From Bolinopsis microptera (taxonomy: Eukaryota > Ctenophora > Tentaculata > Lobata > Bolinopsidae): DNA of 64,000 nucleotides. Below are positions 51,680-62,989 of the stretch, in pieces (positions within the stretch are counted from its first letter, which is position 1; each line of letters opens with the position of its first letter). The translations under genes were made by a program, and so were the position numbers. The notes under the pieces are model-generated. The model searched no databases. It was not told where the DNA came from and was given only the letters and a program-made list of their open reading frames with translations. The DNA is taken from NCBI RefSeq assembly GCF_026151205.1, contig NC_087076.1, forward strand, positions 7,044,902 to 7,108,901, read 5' to 3'.

Positions 51680-52070
51680 ACATTAGGGTAGATGGTTGTC
51701 TGTCCTAATGTTTATCTTTAGTAATTGGGCTATTTGGGTACTTAGGCCAAAGATTTCACTCATTTAAAACTTCAACTTCTTGGTTGACACAGTTACATAA
51801 AAAACAATTAAGGTCTTCCAGTCAGAAGACCTTCAGAAACTGAGATTCAATGCCTGTGTGTGAACATCTGGGCACCCGAAACTATACCAGAAATAAGTAG
51901 TAGAGTGTTTCTCGGAACTTTAAACCTTTGGGAAAGTTTGTGCTCAGTCTCAGAAATGTTAGGGGTTTTTGGAGGCTGTGAGCATTAAATGTGCTAAACT
52001 TCCTGAATGATACCCCTTTTCTCACTTACTTAATACTTGCACACCTTGTGTACTATTCAAGAAGTGTTAA
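51680..52070. other. No gene seen
   Basis: AT-rich flank between LINE pieces. Confidence 0.4.
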
Positions 52071-52075
52071 AACCA

Positions 52076-52165
52076 AACCAAATCAATTAATCAAATCAAA
52101 TAACAATGACACAAACATCTTCACTCATCATAATAAATATTTCTACAAAAGTTTTTAATTAGAAG
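52076..52165 (-). mobile_element. Second copy of the same LINE's 3' tail
   Basis: AATCAAATCAAATAACAATG and ACACAAACATCTTCACTCAT followed by TTTCTACAAAAGTTTTTAA match 50525-50600 closely, in the same orientation. It is a severely 5'-truncated insertion or a fragment. Confidence 0.65.
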
Positions 52166-52169
52166 TGTT

Positions 52170-53150
52170 AGAATCAAAACTAATTTGCTACAAAATAAGT
52201 CATCAATTACATTTCAGTTGACCTGCTTGTAAATTACTTGTTTTCTCGTTCATTACCAGAACTATCTATTAGTCTATCTATCTAGTTTTTTGTGCACTCT
52301 CTGCAATTGATGGCACAAGCGAGTCTCCAACCGATTAAAAGTCCATCATCCATGGGACCGCCAAGCCCAACAGTTTATTCTTAGGGTAAGAATCACTGAA
52401 TAGAATAACTGACATGGGATAGTTTTATTTGCCTAATTAATGTGTTTCATGTGTTGTTTACAGATGGATTATGATTCTAAAGGTTATTCCCCTATTTGAA
52501 CCAATATTTGATTAGAACATTGAGGCTAAAATTGTGCAGCGTAATTTAGATTCTTCCTCTCAGACCTTTAAAGATAATCAATCTTGTTGGGTTCAATTTA
52601 ACTACACATTTTAAGATAAGATTTCATGAGTCAATTATTAACCCTACAATAGGTAACATTGAAATCGAGATCATTACTACGATACCAGTCGAATGATACA
52701 TATACAGTTATAATTTATTTACTTTAAGCAACATTCTGTCGATATTTTGAATGGCTTCACAAGGTTCCGTATCTAGTATTGGCGGTCAGCTTAACACCCA
52801 TGTTGATTTACATATGGTGGTCTATCTCCTACCTAGCTTGCAAGTCTCTTGCTCGCTTTTCTGTTCCCTCACTTAAAGTTTACAAGAATGAAGAAACTTA
52901 TATTTTATTATGAAAAAGGGCGCAGCGAATAGGGATTGGCGTGTCAAATAAGTTTGTCATAGCTCCACAGTCCTGTAGAAAAAGACAAAAAACAGAGTTT
53001 GCAGTATTTGAAAACAATTCCACTTCGACTAGGCGTGCCGCGCGCATTATCAATTATTATGATCATAATTGCTTTGCTTTTTTAAAATATATTAATATGA
53101 AAAAATTGCCAATTATCAAGTCAACGTGTCAGAATTCAAACGACAAGTAC
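52170..53150. other. No gene seen; contains sequence related to the neighbouring TTAA element
   Basis: At about 53030-53090, GTGCCGCGCGCATTATCAAT and ATTGCTTTGCTTT echo phrases inside 53162-53823. This suggests an older copy or a nested insertion. Confidence 0.4.
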
Positions 53151-53161
53151 ATAAAAATTAA

Positions 53162-53823
53162 CGGGTGATACTCGTAAAATATTTGTTCAACTCGGCGCGC
53201 GTCCTGGTCGGTTGTAAACCTACAACGTAAAAACAATTAATTTTTAAAGAATTTCACCGCGCCGCGCGAATTATCATCAATCATTCCTGTTCATGCTTCG
53301 CATCGACGAAATCAAAGATCTCGTGATTGCAATTGCAATTGCTTTGCTTTGCAAAGCAACAATCTGGAAGGGTTAACATCGTCAATTAATTGTAATTATC
53401 AATGATTAATGCAATTAATGGTCAAATTTTTCAATCATGATTACTTAAATTAAATTACAAACTAAACAATCATGATTGAAAAATTGGATGACGCCATTAT
53501 TTGTAGCGCGATGCACTACTGCATACTGGGTCGCGCCGCGCATCAAATAATTCTTTTTCGGTAGATCGGCAAAATGCACCACTGTGCCTTACCGAGCTGC
53601 GAAGGATTGACATCGTGAATCAACGCCATTATTAACAATAATTCATTTTTACTTAAATTTGTTTAATGAATATTGAATTTTTACATTTACAAAGTAAATC
53701 AAAATTTTAAAATTAACTCAATGTTTATTGTAAATTTATAACCTACCAGGACGCGCGCCAAGTTCGACTCCTCGCGACGTCAATATTCAATATTTGAAAC
53801 AAATGTTTTACGAGTATCACCCG
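53162..53823. mobile_element. Non-autonomous element with TIRs and TTAA target duplication
   Basis: Both ends read inward CGGGTGATACTCGTAAAA, then (A/C)ATTTGTT, and share a subterminal GGCGCGCGTCCTGGT block. TTAA lies exactly outside each end (53158-53161 and 53824-53827). The interior has a further inverted pair, AATTTTTCAATCATGATT/AATCATGATTGAAAAATT. No ORF. A TTAA duplication is characteristic of piggyBac-superfamily transposition. Confidence 0.85.
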
Positions 53824-53829
53824 TTAAAA

Positions 53830-54255
53830 TGTCTACTGAGCTGACCAATTTACCAAATGATTACCAAATGTGAATATAAAACATAAAATTATCATTTTGT
53901 GAGCACAGGGTTATACAATTTTGAATTTATACATTAAGGTTTTGCTCATCAAATCCATCAAAATAATGTGTTAGCATTGATTGTCAGATTACAGATACGT
54001 TACAGCAAGTTTAAAGTTTAAGATAACTGATCAACATTTATTATTGTTTCAGTTTAATTTAATATTAATGATCAAACATTAAAATTATGAATTTTTCTTT
54101 AAATGCGCCGCGCATCTACTAACGTGACTCTCTGTGCAGATATGAATTGCTTGCGGAGGTGTTTCTATAACTACAGTTCGTATCCCTCTGGTATAGTCGG
54201 GTCTCATTTCTTTAAGTTTCATTGATTGAGTATCCTTGTTTTTAGTCCGAGTTAA
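53830..54255. promoter_or_regulatory. Upstream region of ODF3-like gene
   Basis: No TATA box or other motif that I can defend. The gene's promoter and 5' UTR should lie here. Confidence 0.3.
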
Positions 54256-54262
54256 GACTGCT

Positions 54263-56129
54263 ATGGAAGACGAAAAGAAAGTGCCTATTATCGCTGCTCG
54301 AGAAAGAGGTTCGAAGAATTACCTTGTTTATAGAATATAATCGCCATTAAGAATCGCTTTTCCCCTCTAACTTCGCCAGCACAATGTCATCTCACAGTTC
54401 ATCACCTCAATCCATCACCAAGTCCATCCTTCTGAAGGCTTTATCCATTAATGATAACTATTTCCTGTAGAAGTTAACACAGATTTACTACAAAACATCA
54501 CTTCTGTTCTATTGTTTGCCGTGCTGCTTGCTTTTCATATGCTACCAACGAGCGATTTTAAAATATGTTTAAATCTTGAATTTCGGTACATCCAATTCAG
54601 TATAAATTCATAAACTCTTGGTTTATTTCTAAACAAATCATATTTTGCCGCAGGACCCGGGCCAGGACGATATGGACTCCCCAATACAACTGGCTATGGT
54701 AACCACGATCCCACCAAGAAGAAGGCTCCTGCATATTCCTTCGGAGCTCGTCTCGAGAATACTAGTAAGTATTTTGATGTTTACTGTTTTACATTCTACG
54801 TTAAAATCATTGACCTAAAGAAATTAGTCAAACAAAGGTATTCGAATATTACTTCGCTAAAATAATATATTCTCCAGTGTTCAAAAAGGACTGCAGCCCT
54901 GGACCTGGCTATTTCATCGATGCAACAATTAGCCGGACCGGTAGAGACGGGACACCTATGTACTCTATCCTAGGGAGGCAAAAGGATCCAAGTGAGATAT
55001 AAATTTTCACCTATGAATAGAACATTTGCATTAAAAATATCATTATTTGCCAAGATCGTTACGATCGCAACTTAAATTGGTTATTGAACAAACCACTTAT
55101 ACTAAAGCAGCAAATTCGGTGAACTCACATTTTCATAAAATTAATCATTAACCAACAAACTGACCGCCTTCCACTCTTTGTCAATCAGGATCAGTGCAGA
55201 CTCCAGCACCAGGCGCCTACTCCCCGGAAAAAGTCCATCCTCAAGGAGAACGACATGCCCCTGCTTACTCTATGGCTATGAGAACTAGATACAGGAAACG
55301 TATGTAATGTTAGGAGTTACAAAAATGAACAGTTTCTATTTAATAGCCATTTACGAACATATAGCTGATGCAGATGGTTAGACAGCTAAAGGAGACCAAT
55401 ATGGTTTAATTGAGAATGTTCGATCTAAAATTGTCGAAATTTCAGGAGACAGCACACCAGCTCCCAACGTCTACACAATTCCTACCTTCCTGGGAAGCAG
55501 GATCCCTACTAAAATGAACTCCGCTAGCTTCTCAATGACCGGCAGGTCCAAGACAGGAGGTTTCTCGGAAGATCTGGCCCGAGCACCTGGCCCAGGAGCT
55601 TACCAACATGTACGACCTGATGTTACCAAACGAAAGGCTCCCGGTTACTCCATGCTGGGACGCAGTTACATGCCTGGAGGTTTGTTCCAGAACGTTCTCG
55701 AAATTATTCGATTATTTATCTTCGGGTTATATTCCACTCCTTGGAATGATGCCAAGATTTTATATGCTACCTGGCTACAAGTTAAATATCACCTGGCATT
55801 TTAATTTGTTTGTAACAAATCGGTTCTGTTAACTAAGACTGTAATCTGTTTGTGATATATTGCTATATTGGCATCCATTGTTCCCTGGTTGCCATGACAA
55901 CATATTAAATCTTATCATTATATACAAGATTTTGTATTAGAAAAGTCCACATTTGGTGTTTATCTCAAATATAATTTAAGCCTTTAAAATTTCAGATTCG
56001 ACTAAGAAGCCTGGTCCTGGTGCTTATTCTCCGGAAATGGTTCTGTTGAACAAGCAGCGTTTACCTTCTTACTCACTTGGAATCCGACACTCCGAGTACA
56101 TTACTCCTCTCATTGTTGAAGTGGAGTGA
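54263..56129 (+). CDS. ODF3: Outer dense fibre protein 3 / CIMAP1-like (SHIPPO repeats), 6 exons
   Basis: ODF3/CIMAP1 proteins are microtubule-associated components of sperm tails and motile cilia. Exons: 54263-54308, 54654-54764, 54878-54991, 55189-55299, 55446-55679, 55996-56129. All are GT-AG and all introns interrupt after the first codon base. They total 750 bases, so 249 residues, against 254 in human ODF3. SHIPPO-type Pro-Gly-Pro repeats: PGPGRYGLP, SPGPGYFI, TPAPGAYSPE, TPAPNVYTIP, APGPGAYQHV and KPGPGAYSPE. FSMTGRSKTGGFSEDLARAP and the end SLGIRHSEYITPLIVEVE closely follow the mammalian protein. It is complete and intact. It belongs to the ODF3/CIMAP family; the exact paralogue is not assignable. 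Confidence 0.95.
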
Positions 56130-56305
56130 GCTTCCAAGTCAAGTTGATTTCAGTGGGGATAGGGGCTAGGGTTTTCCTAGAAATGAACTCAAAATAATTT
56201 AAAAGAGTCTAAATGAGATTTTCATTGATTTAATCTTTATTCGTTTACTCCTGCTGCTCGAGGAAAAGGTTGTGTGCATGGTCATGCTTCTTTTGTCACT
56301 TGTAA

Positions 56306-56311
56306 AATAAA
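56306..56311 (+). promoter_or_regulatory. Candidate polyA signal of ODF3-like gene
   Basis: AATAAA 177 bases after the stop codon, in AAAATAAAATATTCC. Confidence 0.5.
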
Positions 56312-56329
56312 ATATTCCTATGTACATAT

Positions 56330-59300
56330 ACGTGATTTATTCACTTTTTGGTGTGCTTTAAATAACATGATTTTGAGTCGGTATTGTGGCAGCAGTATGC
56401 TCGGGAAGCACACAAAAACTTGTTTTATACACATTACTATTTTATGTAACGCAAGTTAAGCTTGCGTAGAAATTTTACTGACATGTTGAGTTAAGCGTTT
56501 ACAAATGGCGTCATCACTTTTTGCTATTCAGATATTTCTTTACTCAAAGACAAATAACATCAGCATTATAATAATAAAAGTTCTCATAACTTTTCTAAAG
56601 TATTGACCGAATTTGGCGATGATGTCATCTGTGAATGCTCTATAACTCTATACACGAGCGAGAATAAACTTCTCATTAATGCGTCTAGTTTAGTGCGACG
56701 ATTCATTTATGTCTGAGACAAACAAAACTTCTAGATGATTTGACAACCAATAGCGTAGTCATTTTATTTTGATTGAGTACAATGTTTTTGTAGTACCAAC
56801 ATAAAATACCTACAGATTTATATTTAACAAATTATGTCTTTGATTCGCTTGTACACGCTCTAAACTATAATTGGGGGTTTTTATCCTGTTTTTAAAGAGT
56901 TCTTTAAACGGTGTTGTACTGAAGTAAATATACTCTTACACAAATACTAAACAGTAAAATCCATCTCAATATTCATGGAAATAACCATCTGAACGATCCA
57001 TATGAAGTTCACAAACATTTTTATGAAGGTTACGTGCATTGCATGAACGTTATAAGAGAGTGCTCAATTTAATCAATATTTCTGTAGGAGGCTTACTTGA
57101 TACATGCTACTTTTAGCGACCTCCTCTGAGCAGCTTTTTTTCTTTTCTAAAAAGTCAACTTTGTTGTTCAGTATTTCAACTATCTAGGAGTACAAACTTA
57201 TTACCGTTAAGGTGGTCTTATTAAAAACACTGAACCTAAAGTTTACCTTCATGGTCCGGTCTCGATTGTAAATCGAAGGCTGACTTTGGCATCGGATATT
57301 TTAGTAATATCACGGTGATTTGTCATGCTGCGAACGATTAGGTTGTGACGGTGTGATGATAATCAATGCTTGATGAATATGAAGGGAGAGACAGCTGTTG
57401 AGACTTAGAAATGATATTGATATGTTGCCATAACAAACACAAGCGCGGCAACAATCCATTCATTTCATACTGGGATTTGTGGATGATCAGTCAGTAAAAA
57501 GTATAGGCCCTTAACCATTTCCAGTGTATTAATGCTTTTCATACGAAGTTACGACAAAGTCTTCATGTTATGTATCCTGGGTTTGGACAGGATATTACCC
57601 GCTTAGAATATTTCAATAAATGTAATAGATTTGTAGTGTTGTAATTAGTTTATGTCACAAAATGAAAGAAAATGAGTACATACGCTAATAGCGACATCGC
57701 TCACCTGGCGAATGTCCTTGTTTGGATAGGTCCCCTTTTCTTTACATTTATGGACAATATTTGTAATTGTAAGACTGGTTGCTGGCGATGTAAATTATTG
57801 GATTAAACTTACTTTCAAAGCTTTCAAAACTAAGGAAGAGAACCACGGGAAAAAGATAAGATAAGAAACAGGACTTTTTACCACGATTATAAGATTTCTT
57901 ACTAAGTTCCCTAGTTACACCCCTGAAACTGGTGCAGGAAAATCAGATTACGTGACTTTATAACGCTGACAACGCTCCGCTCCTTAATTCGCTCCTTAAA
58001 TTCATTCAACCTTGTAACTATATAATATAATTCCTTTGAACACCAATTTGGTATAATCAACTCAAAAAGAATTTTTGGTCTCTAGGCATTAAGATAGTAT
58101 ACATTTTTGGTAAAAAGTCCTCAAATAAATACAGCTGCGAGCTAAGTAGGCGAAATTTGATCCGACGTTGCTGAGCTAAGAAGAAAATCGAGTTAAGTTT
58201 GCATCATGTTGCTAAGCTACAAGAAATAATATCCAAAATGTAAACATCGTTACTAAGTGACTGACATTAGAAGATGCTGGAATGGTTATTCAGGAAATGA
58301 ATACTTACATTTTATGCTTGTTACTTTCATACTTAAGTTCTGTCTAGCTGTCTGCTGGCACTTTTAAGATTAGCATAAATATATAGACAAAAACCATGTA
58401 TAAACTTTTAAAACTTATGTTTATTAGTAAATAATTTTGTTTTAATTAAATTTAGTCTGTTTCTGCCACTGCGGTCAATTTTTTCTCAAAACATTTGCAC
58501 TATCTTCTCGTGTACGACTTGTCAAGTTGGCAAGCTTTATTTCGCTACGTTCAAGAAAAAGATGAAGCCTTCTTGATAACTGAGAACCGACATGAATGGT
58601 GATGCTTGATCAATGACAGTTTGATGGCTACAACTTCACAAGTTGACCTCATCTTTTTGCATGGGAAAATTGATTTTCTCATTCATGAATCAACGAGGCC
58701 GCATGTCGAAAAACTGAATTAACTTAAATTGCTGAATCGATTGCAAAAATTGAATGAAAGGATTCACTTAGAAGTCAGAATAGTAAAACTGAGCGAAAAT
58801 CTAATGAGATTTTTCTCAAAGTTAACATCTACCAAACTGTGATGATAATGATAATGATAAATTGAAGTTTACTAATACCACTTGTAAGATGAAATTCATA
58901 TTCCTATTTATAATACCTCTTAAAGATATACTCGATTTAATACATGGGCTGGACAATATTCTTAATAGATAAATTGTTCTCTAGCCACGATCAGAAACTC
59001 TAATTTTTACCTACAATAGGGGTCAGTATATATAAGGTATGATAATTGATATGATAATTCGGACCAGAACTCAAGAACTGTAGTAGCAAACGTGCTATTC
59101 TCCTGCATATGAGTTTGTTCTACGATTGGGTACATTTCAAGCGATTCTGATAAATATATTATTATGTGAAACACGATCCTGTTAAAATGCTTCCCTTGCT
59201 ATTACAAACGCATCAATTCCTTTTTCTCTCTAATAAAAAAGTAAAAGGGTCGACATATATCGGCCAGAAGGTTTCCAGTCATATTAACAATCACCATTTG

Positions 59301-60930
59301 CGGAACTAATATAACAAAGATATCAGTCGGATGAATGGTATCAATAACACAAATGGTTTCAGGCGGTTTACCTCTGATACCATTCAATGAAACCCTATAG
59401 TAGGATCTCCTTTTCCCGAATGTCAATAGAGCCATGTGGCGATCAAAGAGAAACGTTTGTGCAGCACAATCGGATATATAAAGCAGATTTAAGTGGTGAA
59501 TCTCACACATCTTCTATAATATATTCTACCTCGTTCAAGCCATTGTGCTTTAAACTTTTAAAGTTTTCACATTCTGCCGCCCCTATAAGCAAACCCTATT
59601 GCTAAATGCTGAGCAAACTGCAAATACAGCCCTTCCCCCGCAAAGTGGTAGTAGCAGTGTTGGTTGCCACACCATTGGTTCAAATTCTTAAATATTGCTT
59701 TTGCATGTTGTGACATGTGTCAGGCAGCAACATTGCACTGGAGGACTACAATCTACATATACAGACAAAGAATAGGAGATGTCCAGTAATGACTCTCTAT
59801 GAATCATTAATCCATAGCAACTGTCTGTTGAACCACTTATTGGACATATTACATATATAGTCTTATATCTAACTGGCTAACTCTTAATGACCAGGCTAAA
59901 GGTACTAGTCAGTTCTAATACGTGATTACGATATGCGAGTATGCGACGTTGCCACGATATAAATTGTGGCCGGTCTCATTTCTGAGACAGTCAGGACGTA
60001 TGAGCGCGCGCGGTGCAAATTCTGTGATTATCACGTGATATGGTTGCGTTATCTCGTGACGCGACGTGACATGATTTGTGCGTGCGCGCGTTCTCATAAG
60101 CTCATTTGTTAGACCTGGATCAAACCACTTGGCTGTCATTGGAAAGGGTAATTGGGACGACATCAGTATTAAAGGTAAGGCCAGATCCTGAAACAATCAA
60201 ACGAAGTGTGTTTAGTTTTCACCAGATATCACTGGGACGTTGGCTGAGTATTATAAAGATGTCGTGATGACACATACATGTTAGCTTTAAGTTACATTTC
60301 TTTAACTCAGATATTCGGAAGGAAAACATCAAATTTTAGCTTCCTCATAAATTGGAGTTAATTTGACTTAGCAGCCTTGATGAAAGGACAAGTTATGAAA
60401 GGATGCCTATTAAACTATTTGTAACATTGCCAAACATGCAGAAGCATTGATGATTGAGTGATGAGCCAACGAAGAGATAAAACTAGCTGTTGTTTGAGCT
60501 AACGTATATAAATAAGCTTACTTTGTAACATGCAGGCGTAGCGACGTATGCTTAGCAGATTAAATAAGCATTTTGTCGTGTACTGAGGTCGTATTCGTTC
60601 CACTGCAGATGTTTTAGTCTTGAGATGAAATACCGTTTGGCGAAAGTTAAAGATCGACACTGCCCCAGGAACAACTACACAGATTTTCAGCTCGTTGAAA
60701 GTCCAAGTTCGGCGCATTCTAATGATTCGTACGATAAGTTCATTGATTCTTTTGAGTTTTATCAATTTTTATAAACTTTTAACAGTCAGTATAATTTGAC
60801 TTTGTGGTTTATAATTTTTAGAGTTCGTGCAGAGGATTATGTTTTAACACTTGGCTTGATTCAAATTTTATTAGTCGCTTCTGATTTCTGTATAAATTCT
60901 TGTGTGTCGTTGATTTTAATGATCAGATGG
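56330..60930. other. No supported gene
   Basis: Contains DR-A copy 4 (about 57560-57655). Minus-strand frames at 59202-59510, 59915-60196 and 60499-60765 (88-102 codons) are unrecognised and lack splice context. At about 60000-60100 a GC-richer stretch has GAGCGCGCGCGGTGC and an inverted GTGCGTGCGCGCGTTCTC. Confidence 0.4.
57560..57655 (-). repeat. Dispersed repeat DR-A, copy 4
   Basis: ATCCTGGGTTTGGACAGGAT, then TAGATTTGTAGTGTTGTAAT and TAGTTTATG, the inverse of 1575-1690 including the CCTGTCCAAACCCAGGAT block. Confidence 0.7.
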
Positions 60931-61016
60931 TACATTTATAGAATAACTGTAAAGTACATGACATTAAAAATTTCAGGCCAAAGACATGGAGGAAAAGACG
61001 TCGTCCCATCGGACGA

Positions 61017-62723
61017 ATGAGACTGCAATCCCAGCAAGCATTGTCCCAGGAATTTAGGAGATGCACCAACGGAGAGCTTTTTGTACCGGCAACAGATTCT
61101 GTAATTCAGGGCCTCAGTGTAGACATAGTTTGTGTAGAGTTAGAGCACGTCGAAGAGGACAGAGATGAGGACACCATATGTCTAGATGATAGAGGAGAGC
61201 TAGAGACAGGCGGACAGCAGGATCAAAGGACACCAGTTGAGCGAGACACTGACTCTGGTATAGATCAGTCGGAGACCAAAGAAAAGCATACAACGGGGGA
61301 ACTAGACGACTTCTTTGGAAGTAATGATGACCAGCAGAAGTGTGTTCAAGTTAAAGAGGAGACTGGTTCAAAACCAAAATGTCAACCTGTTGATTCTGAT
61401 TCAGACGACAGCGATTTTGAAGCTGATGTTTTAAATCGAGATGAAACTGAAAAAGAATTGGAAAACTGCAGTTGCCCAAAACTCGATGATGATGAAACAC
61501 AACCAGCTAAAAAGCCTGAAGCAAAGGAATCGCCGCCGGCTGGAAAGCCTGATGTTAAGGAGACGCCGCCGGCTGAAAAGCCTGAAGCGAAGGACACACC
61601 ACCAGCTAAAAAGCCTGAAGCAAAGGAATCGCCACCGACTGGAAAGCCTGAAGTTAAAGAGACGCCGCCGGCTAAAAAGCCTGAAGCAAAGGACACACCA
61701 GCAGCTAAAAATCCTGAAGTTAAGGACATACCACCGGCTAAAAATCCTGAAGCAAAGGAAACAGTTCCAGCTAAAACCCCTGAAGCAAAGGAGACACCAT
61801 CGGCTAAGAAGTCTGAAGCAAAGGAGACACCACTGGCTAAAAAGCCTGAAGCAAAGGGGACACCTCCGGCTGGAAAGCCTGAAGTAAAGGAGACACCGCC
61901 TGCTAAAAAACCTGAAGCAAAGGAGACATCACCTACTAAAAAGTCTGAAGCAAAGGAGACATCACTGGTTAAAAAGTCTGAAGTGAAAGGAACTCCATCG
62001 CCGGCTAAAAAGACAAACAGCAAAGAAACTGAAAAACAAACGGATATCAAAGCCGTCAAGGCGAGGCCCCCAGCAAGGCACACTGTTTCTATCCCATCGC
62101 CTGAGAGAGATAGTTCAACAGAGGATGAAACTTCGACTGAGTTAATTTCGACAAAAGAAATAGCTGCTAAGGAGAAACCGTCTACCACAGAGGCTTCTTC
62201 TAAGAAAGCTTCCATTGATAAAAATGTGACTGCAAAGTCTATCACCAAGCAAGCATCATCTGAACAAGTCACCAGTGGCAAAGTTTCTAGTAAAGGTGCC
62301 CCTTCCGAAAAAGTGGCGACTGAAAAAGCTTCTAAAGACGAGGCAACTGCTAAAGTAGTGTCTGCCGAGAAATCCGCGAGTAAAAAAGTATCAGCCGAAA
62401 AAATCGTTAAAGAGAAAGCTTTATCTGAAAAAGAAACGAATCAGAAAGACACTACCGAGAAAATCTCTTCTCAGAAAACTGGGAAAAAATCAACCGTGGA
62501 AGAACCTAGTAAAAAAGCTTCAGCTAAAAAGACTACGAAAGAGGAATCCTCAGTTGATAAACCGTCAACAGAAACCGCTCAGAAACCCCTATCCGAAAAA
62601 AAACAATCTAGTAATTCAGATGAAATAGATGAAAAATCTGAAACAGATAGCGTTAAATCTATAATGAAAATTAGTCCAGGAACTGATAAATCGGTTTCTT
62701 TCTCGAAAAAATCCAAACCATGA
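61017..62723 (+). CDS. Lys/Glu/Ala/Pro-rich tandem-repeat protein, unknown family
   Basis: 568 residues from ATG 61017. An N-terminal acidic part (about 1-165, with DSDSDDSDFEADV) is followed by fifteen 11-residue repeats of the type PEAKETPPAKK (61515-62012, the last with an extra Pro), then a Ser/Lys/Glu-rich tail ending KSIMKISPGTDKSVSFSKKS. It should be largely disordered; no membrane segment or signal peptide. KSVSF near the end fits the PP1-docking pattern. Start unsure: the frame is open back to 60942 across a TTTCAG acceptor-like site (60976), so an upstream exon is possible. A 23-codon ATG frame (60986-61057) overlaps the start in another frame. It resembles histone-H1-like or neurofilament-like tails only in composition. 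Confidence 0.75.
   Translation: MRLQSQQALSQEFRRCTNGELFVPATDSVIQGLSVDIVCVELEHVEEDRDEDTICLDDRGELETGGQQDQRTPVERDTDSGIDQSETKEKHTTGELDDFFGSNDDQQKCVQVKEETGSKPKCQPVDSDSDDSDFEADVLNRDETEKELENCSCPKLDDDETQPAKKPEAKESPPAGKPDVKETPPAEKPEAKDTPPAKKPEAKESPPTGKPEVKETPPAKKPEAKDTPAAKNPEVKDIPPAKNPEAKETVPAKTPEAKETPSAKKSEAKETPLAKKPEAKGTPPAGKPEVKETPPAKKPEAKETSPTKKSEAKETSLVKKSEVKGTPSPAKKTNSKETEKQTDIKAVKARPPARHTVSIPSPERDSSTEDETSTELISTKEIAAKEKPSTTEASSKKASIDKNVTAKSITKQASSEQVTSGKVSSKGAPSEKVATEKASKDEATAKVVSAEKSASKKVSAEKIVKEKALSEKETNQKDTTEKISSQKTGKKSTVEEPSKKASAKKTTKEESSVDKPSTETAQKPLSEKKQSSNSDEIDEKSETDSVKSIMKISPGTDKSVSFSKKSKP
61515..62012 (+). repeat. 33-bp coding minisatellite (11-residue repeats)
   Basis: Fifteen tandem 33-bp units based on CCTGAAGCAAAGGAGACACC, all in frame. 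Units alternate PEAK and PEVK, and E/D at the fifth position. The period stays a multiple of three despite sequence drift, which suggests selection for the frame. Confidence 0.93.
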
Positions 62724-62981
62724 TGATTCTTGGGATTAAGATTTTTACTTTTGTGACACTCAGTAAGTATGAATATGATCGAGTTTGATTACGATGTGTT
62801 GTTAACAATTTATTCCAGTGATATTAATTCGATATTATTCGAAAAAAGGCGATACTTTTTATCGCTTTAAAAATATCATTTTGATGAAATTAATTCTACC
62901 CAAGAGAAATTGTTTTCTTCATAGATTGTGTCTTACTTATTTTATTCGATTATTCAATTCTGAAGTCTAAACAACATTTAT

Positions 62982-62987
62982 AATAAA
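62982..62987 (+). promoter_or_regulatory. Candidate polyA signal for the repeat protein gene
   Basis: AATAAA about 260 bases after the stop, in ATAATAAATGCG. Confidence 0.35.
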
Positions 62988-62989
62988 TG

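Noticed and set aside
59915-60196. 93-codon minus-strand frame with ARTNHVTSRHEITQPYHVII
   Set aside because: It looks protein-like but spans a GC-rich inverted patch. I recognise no family, and there is no splice or start support.
61382-62281. Minus-strand open frame of 299 codons
   Set aside because: Antisense shadow of the plus-strand repeat protein. It is open because the 33-bp repeat lacks stops in that frame, and no family matches.
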